A stretch of 64,000 nt of DNA from Phorcus lineatus (Eukaryota; Mollusca; Gastropoda; Trochida; Trochidae). Below are positions 36,091-46,979 of the stretch, in pieces. Numbering within the stretch: position 1 is the stretch's first letter; every line of letters starts with the position of its first letter. The stretch is taken from the NCBI GenBank assembly GCA_921293015.1, contig OV121082.1, positions 21,865,748 to 21,929,747 on the forward strand. Direction: 5' to 3'. The position numbers and the translations under genes are program-made. The notes beneath the pieces are model-generated. The model saw only the letters and a program-made list of their open reading frames with translations. It searched no databases and was not told the origin of the DNA.

Positions 36091-37221
36091 ATGTCTGATG
36101 TCGAGCAAGATATCCTCTCCCTCGATGACGAGGCCAGTAGTGGTTTCGATGGATTCACGGCCTCTGACGTTGGTCAAGCCCAGTATCACCTAAGGGTCAG
36201 GGATGTCCCGGCGCTTGACAAGTCGAGAGATAAACCTAAAGAAAGGTCCAAGCCAGACAAATCCAAGGGGAAGGTTGACAAGAATAAAGGCAAAAGCAAG
36301 AAAAAGAGGACAATTGATATTTCTAGGTTATCAGAACGGGAGATTGATGAGCTGAGGGAGAGGATGGGATTTGCTCCGATTGAGGCTGTTAACCCTCAAC
36401 CTACAGATAATCTTGATGATTCTGGTATTGTTGATCCGGACTGGCCCCAGTGTGCACAGGGAACGTTGCCAGACCCCGCCGCGCAAGATTGGTTTGACGA
36501 GCCTACGTTTGATGAGCCTACAGAGTGGGAGTTACCCAAGTTGAAAGCTCCCGAGAGAGGCGAGGCGGTACGAGACAGTTTGGCGAATTTGCTCAACCTT
36601 GCCTTTTCGGCACAGTGCTCCACTGAGGAGGTGATGAAAAAGTACAAGATCCCCAGTAATTGCGACAGAATGGCCCCACCGATGGTCAATGCGGAGGTCT
36701 GGGGGGAAGTGAGCAAGAAGGCCCACACAGATGATCGGGCAGTGAGGGACATTCAAGGGCTGATTACGGCTGGTGTCCTACCCATCCTCAAGCTGGCGGA
36801 GGAAGCGAAAGGCAATAAGGATACAAGGGCCTGTCTCCAGGACGCACTTTTGCTCTTGGGACAGGCTCAGTTTGCGCTCAGCATAAGACGGAGGTACCTC
36901 CTCAGACCACATATTAAGAGGACTTATGCTAAACTGTGCTCCTACAACACCCCAGTGACCACCCTTCTTTTTGGGGATGATATCAACAAGGAGATGAAAC
37001 GATGCGAGTCGTCTATCCGTGTATCCCGTGAGGCTTCGTGGGGACCAGTGCGTGGCAGAGGCTTCGCAAGACGTGTACGCTTCAACCCATATACACAGAC
37101 CTACGGCTCTCAGCCGCCTAGAAGAGGCTTTCCACCCTACAGGGGCCAGTTCAGGGGAAGACCCAGGGGTAGAGGGAAGCCCGGCGTCGCAGCAAGCACG
37201 CCAACCCCAAACGACCAGTAG
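36091..37221 (+). CDS. DIRS Gag-like ORF1
   Basis: A 376-residue ORF in the usual position of DIRS Gag. The N-terminus is acidic (MSDVEQDILSLDDEAS), followed by a Lys-rich block at about residues 45-75, a central predicted-helical part, and an Arg/Gly-rich tail (RGRGFARR, RGQFRGRPRGRGKPG) likely to bind nucleic acid. No CCHC knuckle is present. Preceded by a 500-nt leader carrying a repeated AACGT(A/G)GTTCC motif. The frame is intact. Confidence 0.8.
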   Translation: MSDVEQDILSLDDEASSGFDGFTASDVGQAQYHLRVRDVPALDKSRDKPKERSKPDKSKGKVDKNKGKSKKKRTIDISRLSEREIDELRERMGFAPIEAVNPQPTDNLDDSGIVDPDWPQCAQGTLPDPAAQDWFDEPTFDEPTEWELPKLKAPERGEAVRDSLANLLNLAFSAQCSTEEVMKKYKIPSNCDRMAPPMVNAEVWGEVSKKAHTDDRAVRDIQGLITAGVLPILKLAEEAKGNKDTRACLQDALLLLGQAQFALSIRRRYLLRPHIKRTYAKLCSYNTPVTTLLFGDDINKEMKRCESSIRVSREASWGPVRGRGFARRVRFNPYTQTYGSQPPRRGFPPYRGQFRGRPRGRGKPGVAASTPTPNDQ

Positions 37222-37235
37222 ACACTCTTGAGAAG

Positions 37236-39269
37236 GTGAGTACGGTGGCCAAAATTAAATCCCATATTAAAGAGTGGTCAGAATTTACAAATGATAAGTG
37301 GGTACTTGATTCCGTGGCTGGTTACAAAATTGACTTTACTGAAGATCCGGTTCAGTCCCGGTTACCGGGATACATAGCCTTTTCAGAATCAGAAAAAATT
37401 ATAGTAGATAAAGAGGTACAGGATCTGTTAGACAAGGGAGCGGTAGTTAGATGTCTCCCCGAGGAGGGAGAATTTGTTTCAAACATTTTCCTCACAGTAA
37501 AGGCGAACGGGAAATTCAGGCCAGTAATAAATCTGAGAAATTTGAACCAGTTTGTGGTTTATGAACATTTTAAACAAGAACATTTTGCCATTGTTTTAGA
37601 TTTAATACAAAAAGGAGACTTCTTTTGCTCCATAGATCTAAAAGATGCTTACTTCTCCGTGCCCATTCACCCAGACTATCAAAAATACCTTAAATTCGTT
37701 TGGCGTGGGTGTTTGTTTAAATTCACTGCATTACCATTTGGCCTGAGTTCCTCCCCGCGTGTGTTCACTAAGATTCTAAAACCTATTTATGCCCATCTGA
37801 GAAGAACTGGTATTAGGTGCCCATATTACATTGATGATTCACTGGTTTTGAATGCAATGGAGGGTGAGTGTAGACGTCATGCTAACACCCTGGCTTCGAC
37901 CCTTGGGTATGTAGGCTTCACAGTAAATAATGAGAAATCTGTATTCAACCCTACTCAGAGGATTACCTTCTTGGGATTTGTCATTGACTCAGTCACTTTT
38001 AAGGTTTACCTTCCTGAGAAGAAGTTATGCAAAATCATCCAGACTGCCCACTCTTTGTTAGAAAAGAAACTTGTAGTAGTAAGAGAGCTTGCCTCTTTTA
38101 TAGGTTTGGTGGTGAATGCTTTCCACGCGGTTATAGAAGCTCCCTTATACTACAGGTCTCTTGAGAGGGATAAGATTTTAGGGTTGGGAGAGGATGGCTC
38201 TTTTGAGAATAGGGTACTATTAAGTGATCTAAGCTGTGCTGAATTGAGATGGTGGTGCGTGAACGTCCGTCGGTGTAATGGCAAACATATTAGACCTCCC
38301 TGCATTGAATCGGTAGTTCAGACTGATGCCTCCCTCATGGGGTGGGGTGCATACTGCGTCTCCTCAGGTTCTCGTACAGGTGGCAGGTGGTCCCAATTAG
38401 AACAAAATTCTCACATTAATCTTTTGGAGCTCAGGGCTATGTTCTTTGCGCTAAAAGCTCTTTTTTGTAGTACTTCTAACCAACATATTCTTATCCAGTC
38501 AGATAGTCAGGTAGCCTGTGCATACATCTCAAACATGGGGGGTATGTGTTGTAAAAGGATGGATAGTTTGGCCAAGACTATCTGGACTTGGTGCCTGGCT
38601 CGGAAGCTATTTGTATCTGCTCAATATATTCCAGGAGTTCAAAACGTGGAGGCTGATTATTTGTCTAGAAATTTTTCGGACTCTACGGAGTGGATGCTGA
38701 AACCAGAGCTGTTTAAGAGAGTATGTAGGATGACGTTTCTACCTGATGTGGATCTATTTGCTTCACGTTTAAACAGTCAGTTAGATTGTTTTGTATCTTG
38801 GTACCCTGAGCCAGGGTGCCTAGCTGCTGATGCCTTCACATTATCATGGAAAAATTTCAAACCTTACTGTTTTCCCCCATTCCAGCTTATACCAAGGGTT
38901 TTAAATAAGATACGAGAAGATAATGTTAAAAAGGCCATTTTGATAGTGCCCTTCTGGCCGGCACAGATTTGGTTTTCTGATCTAATGAGTTGTCTTGTTT
39001 CTATCCCTATCAGACTACCCAGGCACAAGGACCTGCTCGCCCTGAGCCACAGCGGAAGGCTCCATCCAATGGGAGCTCAGATGTGTCTCGTCGCGACGAC
39101 TGTATCCTGCGACAGTGTGCGTTGCAAGGAATTCCGGGACCAGTTGCCACAACAATCCTCAGCTCATGGAGAGCAGGGACCAGGAAGCAGTACAACCTCG
39201 CTTGGGGGAAGTGGGTACTTTGGTGTCGTCAACGGCACTGTAATCCCGTTAAGACGTCTGAGTGTCTAG
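37236..39269 (+). CDS. DIRS Pol: reverse transcriptase and RNase H
   Basis: A 677-residue ORF. The RT fingers/palm carry FRPVINLRNLNQFV and CSIDLKDAYFSVPI, with the catalytic YIDD at residues 198-201. RNase H starts at QTDASLMGWGA (about 365) and runs to VEADYLSRN (about 470). A C-terminal part with PDVDLFASRLN and FPPFQLIPRVL is characteristic of DIRS Pol. It follows ORF1 by 14 nt in another frame and opens at a GTG, so it is probably expressed by non-standard initiation or recoding, as in the family. The last ~280 nt overlap the recombinase ORF. Confidence 0.9.
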   Translation: MSTVAKIKSHIKEWSEFTNDKWVLDSVAGYKIDFTEDPVQSRLPGYIAFSESEKIIVDKEVQDLLDKGAVVRCLPEEGEFVSNIFLTVKANGKFRPVINLRNLNQFVVYEHFKQEHFAIVLDLIQKGDFFCSIDLKDAYFSVPIHPDYQKYLKFVWRGCLFKFTALPFGLSSSPRVFTKILKPIYAHLRRTGIRCPYYIDDSLVLNAMEGECRRHANTLASTLGYVGFTVNNEKSVFNPTQRITFLGFVIDSVTFKVYLPEKKLCKIIQTAHSLLEKKLVVVRELASFIGLVVNAFHAVIEAPLYYRSLERDKILGLGEDGSFENRVLLSDLSCAELRWWCVNVRRCNGKHIRPPCIESVVQTDASLMGWGAYCVSSGSRTGGRWSQLEQNSHINLLELRAMFFALKALFCSTSNQHILIQSDSQVACAYISNMGGMCCKRMDSLAKTIWTWCLARKLFVSAQYIPGVQNVEADYLSRNFSDSTEWMLKPELFKRVCRMTFLPDVDLFASRLNSQLDCFVSWYPEPGCLAADAFTLSWKNFKPYCFPPFQLIPRVLNKIREDNVKKAILIVPFWPAQIWFSDLMSCLVSIPIRLPRHKDLLALSHSGRLHPMGAQMCLVATTVSCDSVRCKEFRDQLPQQSSAHGEQGPGSSTTSLGGSGYFGVVNGTVIPLRRLSV

Positions 39270-40048
39270 TTATGAACTTTTTATTTTCTCTACACAAGCA
39301 GGGAAAGGCTTACAGTACGGTGAATACTTATAAAGCGATGCTTGTTGAAACCCTAAAGTTGCTTGGGAATTTGTGGTGTCTTTCTTTGAACTTTCTACCT
39401 CGTTTTATGAGAGGAATTCAGAACTTAACGCCGACACGGCCGAGATATGCGTTTACCTGGGACGTTTCACTGGTGCTGGACTTCCTAGAGACCTTATTTC
39501 CTTTGGATTCTTTATCATTAAAGATGTTGTCATTGAAGTTAGTGACCCTCATTGCTTTGGCAATTGCCCCTCGGGCCCAGACTATCTGTGCGCTTAAAAC
39601 CAGTAACATGCACAGGAGTGCGGATTGTGTTAGTTTTTGTTTTTCGGACATCCTCAAGACCTCTAAGCAAGGCAGCTCGTACAAAGTTTATTTTCGACAC
39701 TATACGAAAGAATCTTTATGTGTAATGCACACTTTAATTTTCTACTTAAAAGCGACGGATAAGCTTAGATCGTCGCCCGATGTAATTATTTCATACAAGA
39801 CTCATAGGCCTGTGACAACGAGTACGGTTGCCCGTTGGTTGAAACTTGTGTTGTCCCTAAGTGGGATAGACTCGACTCTGTTCAAAGCCCATTCCTTTAG
39901 AGGAGCTGTGGCCTCCGCTGCCCTGAGAGGTGGTTGTTCACTAAAGGATGTTCTGGAAACGGCGGACTGGTCATCTGCTGGGAACTTTAAAAAGTTTTAC
40001 TTCAGGGAAGTGGCAAGCCGGCCCTTCTCAGATGCTGTCCTGGGTTGA
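38990..40048 (+). CDS. DIRS tyrosine recombinase
   Basis: A 352-residue frame overlapping the end of Pol. The N-terminal SAM-like core-binding part includes RAGTRKQYNLAWGKW. The catalytic part has an Arg in APRAQTICALK, the HxxR box as HSFRGAVASAA, a Trp in TADWSS, and a C-terminal Tyr in FKKFYF. These enzymes insert the circular cDNA by strand exchange through a covalent phosphotyrosine. The upstream limit of the protein is uncertain because the frame opens inside Pol. Confidence 0.9.
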   Translation: MSCFYPYQTTQAQGPARPEPQRKAPSNGSSDVSRRDDCILRQCALQGIPGPVATTILSSWRAGTRKQYNLAWGKWVLWCRQRHCNPVKTSECLVMNFLFSLHKQGKAYSTVNTYKAMLVETLKLLGNLWCLSLNFLPRFMRGIQNLTPTRPRYAFTWDVSLVLDFLETLFPLDSLSLKMLSLKLVTLIALAIAPRAQTICALKTSNMHRSADCVSFCFSDILKTSKQGSSYKVYFRHYTKESLCVMHTLIFYLKATDKLRSSPDVIISYKTHRPVTTSTVARWLKLVLSLSGIDSTLFKAHSFRGAVASAALRGGCSLKDVLETADWSSAGNFKKFYFREVASRPFSDAVLG

Positions 40049-40154
40049 CATCTGGAAATAATCTTATGAGAGAATTGTGTGAAATATTGTTATTGGTTGA
40101 CGAGATGCAATTAAAACATTTGAAGCTGGAGGTGATTCTGTCTTCTTTAAAGAT

Positions 40155-40270
40155 GCTAGATTGATATGCGTAAGCCGAAGGCTTATGGAAAATAATGCCC
40201 CCCCATCCAAGATTTATTGACGGATGGGGGTCATTATTGGAATAAGCCGGAGGCTAAGCATATCAAGCTA
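40155..40270. repeat. DIRS internal complementary region
   Basis: The first half (GCTAGATTGATATGCGTAAG through AAAATAATG) is the inverse of the left terminus. The second half (CCCCCCATCCAAGATTTATT to AAGCATATCAAGCTA) is the inverse of the right terminus. The two meet at AATGCCCCCCC, the expected circle junction. This is the template that in DIRS-1 rebuilds the element ends. Confidence 0.85.
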
Positions 40271-40333
40271 CCCACCCTGATTGGTCTTAGAACCCGCCCC
40301 TGACTGGTGGCGACAATCACCTCCTCTGTAAAT

Positions 40334-40525
40334 AATGGTAATATGGCGCCGTACTTCCGTGCGTGTGCGCAGGCAGGATCACGTGATGCACGTGATGGGC
40401 AAGAAATTTCTTTAAATAGCGTCAATAACGGAACATGGAGCAACATGCTAGATTGATATGCTTAGCCTCCGGCTTATTCCAATAATGACCCCCATCCGTC
40501 AATAAATCTTGGATGGGGGGGCATT
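40334..40525 (-). repeat. DIRS right inverted terminal repeat
   Basis: An inverse copy of the left repeat, extended by about 40 bp that end GGATGGGGGGGCATT. It contains the GGCGCCGTACTTCCGTGCG block and two CACGTG sites. The boundary was chosen from the internal complementary region. Confidence 0.8.
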
Positions 40526-42789
40526 TTATTATTTTATTTTGAGTTTGATAGAATAATATGATGATGTGATGTTGAACTGTATTCATTGAAGTGATTTAAT
40601 TACTCAACATGTTTCAACGGACAGTTCCTCTCTTAACATTGTTTCTGAAAATCATTGATTGTCCTTGGTTTGCAACGGTGAGGGATATATTAGGCCTTAA
40701 GATACATACTTAACGAGTATTCGAGAATCGTATTGTATGCATGGAGGAAATTGATATTCCAATCTTTATCAATCCATTTGTTTAGAAAATGTGTCAAGTT
40801 TGACAAATCTTTAAATCATTTGTTATACTCGCACGAGTTTTTCAATGTCTAGATGTAACACTTGAACAAAAACATGAACAATGTGGCTGAAGTTCGATAA
40901 TGTAACAATTCGTGCGTATACTTGAACATTTCGTATTTAATGGTGCAATTCCTTGCGGCCAAAAAAATCTGAATTTTCCATTGCAAGAGTAGTTTTTGTT
41001 GTATGATTGTCTGAAGATTCCGGACTCAACGACGTCGGTTTTTCTCGAGGGGGGATTGTCTTGTTTGATAAATCTAAGTTTGGAGAGCATCAGAGATTAT
41101 ATGAAGTTCTTTGACAGGAAAATCAATCAACAATGCCTCTTTATCTGAAAGACAACCATCTGTGTATAGAATTGACCGTAGAAAAACACAGAAAAAAGTA
41201 AAGACGTTTCCATTGTTCAACCTTTTTGTGAAATAAGTTTTTGTTAAATGCCATTTCAAATGAAACATGTACACGTATATTGTCAATCGGGTTGAGTGAA
41301 TTGTGACGTTAACCTTTGACTTTCCAAAAAAAAATTGGCCAGGAGAACCAGTTTCCCAGTGATGGTTTAGCTTTATGGTGTAACATTTAAATATATATAC
41401 ATGTAAAACTTCTGAAGGGATTTAAAACTTAAGTTATGAAATCAGCATGTGACGTATTCCATTATTCACGATTTATGAAAGTAATGATATCCTAGAATTA
41501 GAAATATTAACAAATAATATGAAGATGTATACAGTTTATAAGTTGAGCTTATTACCATTTACGTAAGGTAAACACAAATTTCAAATAAAATTCTCTATTC
41601 ACAAATACCTTACAGTCAAACTGGGAACCAGGGAGGCGTCTTCTTAGAGGTATGAATACTAAATGCAAAATATGATAATTTAGGTGATATCAGCTAATGG
41701 TTTTCGTTTAGCAATAGATAGCAAGCAAGTGTTGAAATTTGAACGAAATGCTTCTTATGGTAATGTATAACTGTGTTTCGATGACAATATGTCAAAAGTG
41801 TTATCCTATTTAGGAATGAGGCCAATAATTAGATGGGCAACTGTAACATGGGTATCAACTGATAAGGAAAACGTAAGAAGTTTGATATATTCATATTATA
41901 ATTTCCAAGAAAGAAAATTTAGTCAGTTGTTGCATTGTAAACATTTACAAATTGTAAAGGAGTGACCCTAGTTTAAATGTGTTAAAGCACAAGTGAGGCC
42001 TATATCTAAAAAAAATTTAAATACATTGAAAAACTTATTTGTACATTTTCAATATTCTGTAATGACTGGGGTAAAAAATTCACAAAGCACTAATGCTTAA
42101 CCCCCTCCCCCCAAAAAGAATTTGAAAAAGAGCAACACCTAATGGTAATTACAAACTAATTATTTTCTATTTTTCTGGACAAAAGTAAAGAGACCCAATA
42201 CCTTGATGCAGGTAATGTTTTGTTGGTCTAATTACAAAATGATCTATGAATGACTTAGGTTAAGGCACGTATATCAAATATATAATGGTAGTGTTTATGA
42301 TTATGAGTATTGTCTGGCCCTTACGTTAATCAATTATATACTAATTATATCATTATCAATTTAATATAGCAATTGTTAGAACGAGGATGGGACGATATGT
42401 CACATGAAGGGCTAACTGAAATCTGCAAAGATCTCAGATAATATACTTCATCATATCCTGTCTCCGCTTATTATCCCCAACTCTCAATAATTCATATTCC
42501 CTCAATTCAACGTGATGGAAATGTCCATTTCCGGATAATGAAATAATGCTTATAGTCAAATAAATGGCATTTGGATCAATATCAATTGATAGATATCTAT
42601 TTGAAGATGAATATGAAGTCATTTGGACGTATTGATTTAGTATGACACAAATTTGGCACTTCTATCATAGAATCCATTTCTCATTTAGTTGTCTGGAATT
42701 GAACATCTTCATTTCATATGAAAGTCTTACAATATATTACTATCATTCTCACACCTTTTACTTGATCGAGTTCTTCCTTTATAACCTCT
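40526..42789. other. Gene-free stretch right of the DIRS element
   Basis: No ORF above 85 codons and no repeat recognised. Runs of A/T and an isolated CCCCTCCCCCC tract at 42104-42114 are the only marked features. Confidence 0.5.
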
Positions 42790-43310
42790 TTTACATGATG
42801 AGAATATACTAGAAAAGAATGAACGTAAAGTGATTTTTTAGGTGAGTTGAGGTTGATTTTGGTTTAAACGCCGCTTTCAAGAGTATTTCACTTATATCAA
42901 TGCAGATAGTATTATTGCAGGGAGAAAGCCCGCAAAACTAATTTGGATATGCACTGCGGTGAAACCTACTGCTCTTCATGGAGAGAATATACTAGAATAG
43001 AATTAACCTACCTGTAAAGTGATTAGTGAGATGAGTTGAGGTTGATTTTGGTTTTAACGCCGCTTTCAAGAGTATTCCACTTATATCAATGCAGATAGTA
43101 TTATTGCAGGGAGAAGGGCCGCAACACTAATGTGGATATTCACTGCGGTGAAACCTCTAAAATCCAGTGTAGCATTGCATCCAAACCTTAGTACACGTAC
43201 AACTGTTCTATACTGCAGACAAGATTATCTAGCACTTGGCGGGATTCGTACTCCGGACCTCATGATCCGAAGCCGAACGCGCTAACAACTGCGCTATCTC
43301 ATCTCCAATA
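42790..43310 (-). mobile_element. tRNA-headed SINE, uninterrupted, with tandemly duplicated tail
   Basis: The head lies at 43310-43235 on the minus strand: A box in GATAGCGCAGTTGTTAGCGC and B box in GGAGTACGAATCCCGCC. The body and tail follow (TGCAATGCTACACTGG, TTCTCCCTGCAATAATACTA, GAATACTCTTGAAAGCGGCG). The tail is present twice at a 189-bp period (43058 versus 42869 for CGCCGCTTTCAAGAG). The TTTTAACGCCGCTTTCAAGAG motif resembles a widespread mollusc repeat, from memory. This copy holds the empty site of the foldback insertions (ATTATT at 43100-43105 and 42911-42916). Confidence 0.7.
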
Positions 43311-43319
43311 GTGATAAAT

Positions 43320-45780
43320 TTGTGTTGTGGTACGGCTGTGTAGGTCATCATTAAAGTTATATATACAGCAAGTGACATCTGAAGTATTTTATTTTTATAT
43401 ATAAACTTACATCACATGCGATCTTCTTTAAATCAACACACTCTTTGTCATTGAATTTACGGTTTCGAACTCGATGTTAAAATAATTGTAAAAACAATGC
43501 TACAAAGCTTGGCATTCAAGTAAAAATTCATTGCTTAAAAAATTGATATTTGTTATGTTACACAGTAACACGTGTTCATTGATTTCCTGTTCAAATCGAG
43601 GTTCTGACGTCATAACGACGTTCAGTCATAGCTCCACATGTTTGAGATTGTTTAAGATATTCTAGTTTTCAGCTTTGGTATATTTCGTTATTAATCATTT
43701 TCATTTCATCATGGAGAAAAATGGAGGAATCGTTCCCTAGTTGGGACTGATAATGACATAAATGCCACGTTTTTATGGATAATTATATTTTTGGTTCACT
43801 GATTTTTTTATATATAATTAGTAAGACTCGAATTTGAAGTCTGCAACAGAAGGAATAGTTATATCATATCAATACCGATATTGGTTTATTAATAGGTCCT
43901 AATATAAGGTCCTAAAATTAAACATCAATAAAACCAATCGCTCTTATCAAAGGGTGATTGTTTCTATTTTTCAACTCTGATAACAAGCCAATTAAAAGGA
44001 AAGGAAATCATAAGTTCAAATCAATATTTTCGTGCAAATACCGTTCAAAAAGTTTCAATTGCTGGATAGGTTTCATATTAGTGACAATTCATTTTGATAT
44101 ACATCTTTCCGCTATCAAAATGTTAATATATTTCATAGGAAATGATTCTTAAATTAAACAGGGATTTAAATGTTGAATTTAAAAAGATTGACTCAGATTA
44201 ATAGATGTAAATATGAGAGGACACTATTCAGATCCCATTCTATAAAAGTTCATAAATAGAACATACTTAATAATGGTTTTTTTCAAATATCGGGTTGAAC
44301 GCATCGAGGGGCATATGGCCAAGGAAAATATTTCAAACTTAAATAAACTTGGCAACTGACAAAATTCATTACATTTCTATACCACTTAAAATAACTGTAT
44401 ATCAGAACGGTTTTAATATTGCCTCCACTTTTGTTATTGATTTTCATTATAGTGTCCAGCGAAGTTTAAATTATTTTTTGGATCCATCATACATATTGAT
44501 GATGGTCATGATGATGAAGACAGAACCAGGAATAGTTCAGAAAACCTATAAAGAGGATTTAAATTTTTCCTGGCTAAGAAAATCAGAAGAATGTCAGAAT
44601 TGTAAAAACTAATTTACAAGTATAAAAACCTTGTCTTCAAAATGTTTGTGCGAAGGAGCTAGATTTTGTTCAGCGCAGACTTGGGAATATCGCAGCCGTA
44701 TTGCGGCGTCGGTCAATATCAACAAATAGACAAACTCGATTAATGATCCTGGTTAACTTTTATCCGGACAAATGATGACCACATCATATCCATAAATGGA
44801 GGAAGTTAAATAGACGAGTGACCACAACATTTATTGACACTGTCCGGTAATATACCTATTGTTGGCAAGATCAAAGCCCGTTATTTAACCAGCAAGCAAA
44901 GGGAAAATAGACGAAATAGAAAGGACTTTAAACATGTTCTTCCGGACATTAGGACGTATGCAGTAGAATTTTTATGTTGTTTTCAGAGCTCACTCATTTT
45001 TTTTCAAGACTATATCTGTAATTTTATTTTCTTTCTACACATGTTTTCAGGTGTCAGATTTTGGCTTGTTATAGACAACCTAGTACATGTATTCCAAAGG
45101 GTGCAAAGATTAAAATGAATAAAAAATGTTAACAGAATCGTTAACATATTTCCAAATTACTCAAGTGACCCAGTGCAACATAATGTCAATGCGTAACAAC
45201 TACAAGCTCGTTTTTAAATTGAGATATACTTCCTGTCTTTGATAAATTTCGGAGGGTGTAAAGTTATTCGCTTGCCTAAAAATCTTCTTTGCTTGAAGCG
45301 ATAGATTAAAATGCTAAGTTTGGAACACACTGTCAACGTGTTTATTTTATCTGATTGCAATGTATGTATATATCCAGTTTGTTGCTATCAGCTGGCCATG
45401 GGCTGCCAACACTAGAACATATATGTTCGATCAAAAGAGCGTCTCTCAAGCCTCAATGGAGATGTTGAATATTTCAATCCCGGAAGATTAAAATTATCTA
45501 ATCAATATTTTCGAATATACATTACAGTGTAAACAGAATGTAATTATCAATTAGAAAGGAAAAACTTGATTTCTGTTATGACAAATCAACCCGCAAATTA
45601 ATTAACGGCGAAATGAGAAGTAACGGAACTTTTAACATTATCAGACATTGCAATCATGAGCGAAGACTTCGCAGGATGTCAGGATGTTGAACGTGCTAGT
45701 TTTATCTTATCAAACCCTGTGATATGTGTTTTAACTGCCAAAACCTGCGCCTATATTTTAAAACGACGAAAATGTTTCCT
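43320..45780. other. Gene-free intergenic stretch
   Basis: Frames of 64-94 codons (43958, 44349, 44834, plus strand) show no domain, and their composition follows the AT-rich background. No supported features. Confidence 0.5.
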
Positions 45781-45789
45781 TTACCCCGT

Positions 45790-46148
45790 TTAATAATGTT
45801 TTTATCCATTTATATGTATATATTTTTATAATTCTATGTGATATATACTGTGTATTTTACTTGCATCATATCTAACAGTTTACAGTATTTTTTACGACAT
45901 TATTATATACATATCTTTATTTATTTATATTTTTTTTAAAATTAATTTTAAAGAGATGTAATTTTGTATTCTGTGTATATATATATATCTAATATATATA
46001 TTTTTATATCTTAATAGTCTCTCATAACTCTTTATAGAGTGGCTCATTGCATTTTTGTAAAACAAATTTTATGTTGTTTACTTTCTCTGTATTTTGTATT
46101 TTATGTAATGAGGTGAGACTTAAATAAACTATCTGTCTGTCTGTCTTG
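45790..46148 (+). mobile_element. LINE 3' tail, same family style as 25.8-26.3 kb
   Basis: AGTCTCTCATAA is followed by a hairpin ACTCT-TTAT-AGAGT (46027-46040), then TGGCTCATTG, AATAAA (46124) and CTGTCTGTCTGTCT. The 26.2-kb LINE end has the same order: GTCTCTCATAA, hairpin, TTGGTTG, AATAAA, CTGT repeats. No coding part remains. Confidence 0.55.
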
Positions 46149-46861
46149 CACGAGAATTCCGTGCTCTCGTCTTTTGATCTGGGTCAAGGGTCGACGTTAA
46201 GGAACAGGTGCACGTAACTGTTGACAGTTACAATTTCTTTACGTCGCTCAAACCGACATTGAGTGGCATTTATCTTCGAGATATCTCGAAATGATTGCTC
46301 CCGAAAATCATGCTTATTTCATCAACATGTGCAGGGAATAATCATGGATATTTATTTGATTTCTTGATAGGAGTGCATTCTGAAATATTAAATCATAATA
46401 TATATATATATATACAGAAAAGTCAATTTTAATTTTCTGGGAGAATATGTGATATGTATTATAAAGATACAAACATCGTATACATATACCAAACTGAACT
46501 AACAGAGTACATCATAATAGAAGAATTCTTGGGGTAAATCTTTTTGTTCATCTGTGATTTATACATTCTGCGTTATGCAAAAAGTGAATTAAATTTCACA
46601 AATTTTAGAAAATTTAGTATTCAAAGATATATGTATTCTAAGCCTTTTAATTTAATATTTGTATATTATGTTATATTATATAAAAATGTGAAGAAGTCGA
46701 CCATATGCATATGATTAATTTGTACCAGGCCTTTCATTAGGCGTGAATGAAGTGGTCAGCTACTCAATTAATCAACTCGGTTATTGGTCAGTGTAGTGGT
46801 CAGGTGGTATGTATAGTGATAGATCCCAGAATTCATCATTGCCCAGGCAAGCTGATGGTCA

Positions 46862-46975
46862 TATAGCCTGGTCAGAAAGGTCGTGACCAGAGCGAATCCG
46901 GAAACGGAAACGATTTACCTGGACAGAATGGAACACTCTCTTCTCATTAATTACAGGTGTGTAGGTTTACCTGTA
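46862..46975. repeat. Dispersed repeat, copy 2 (GGTCAGAAAGGTC family)
   Basis: CCTGGTCAGAAAGGTCGTGA, then TTTACCTGGACAGAATGG and TCATTAATTACAGGTG, align with 14440-14545. The similarity fades on both sides, so the true element ends cannot be set from two copies. Confidence 0.4.
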
Positions 46976-46979
46976 CAAT

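Larger units (their letters stand above)
35438..40525 (+). mobile_element. DIRS-type tyrosine-recombinase retrotransposon, looks whole
   Basis: About 5.1 kb with inverted terminal repeats, three ORFs in the DIRS order (Gag-like, RT-RNase H, tyrosine recombinase overlapping the RT ORF) and an internal complementary region matching both termini. DIRS elements reverse transcribe to a circle and insert by recombinase without target-site duplication, and none is visible here. It looks whole, with no break seen in the three ORFs. The coding part is clearly richer in GC than the flanks. The closely matching terminal repeats suggest a young copy. Confidence 0.9.
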
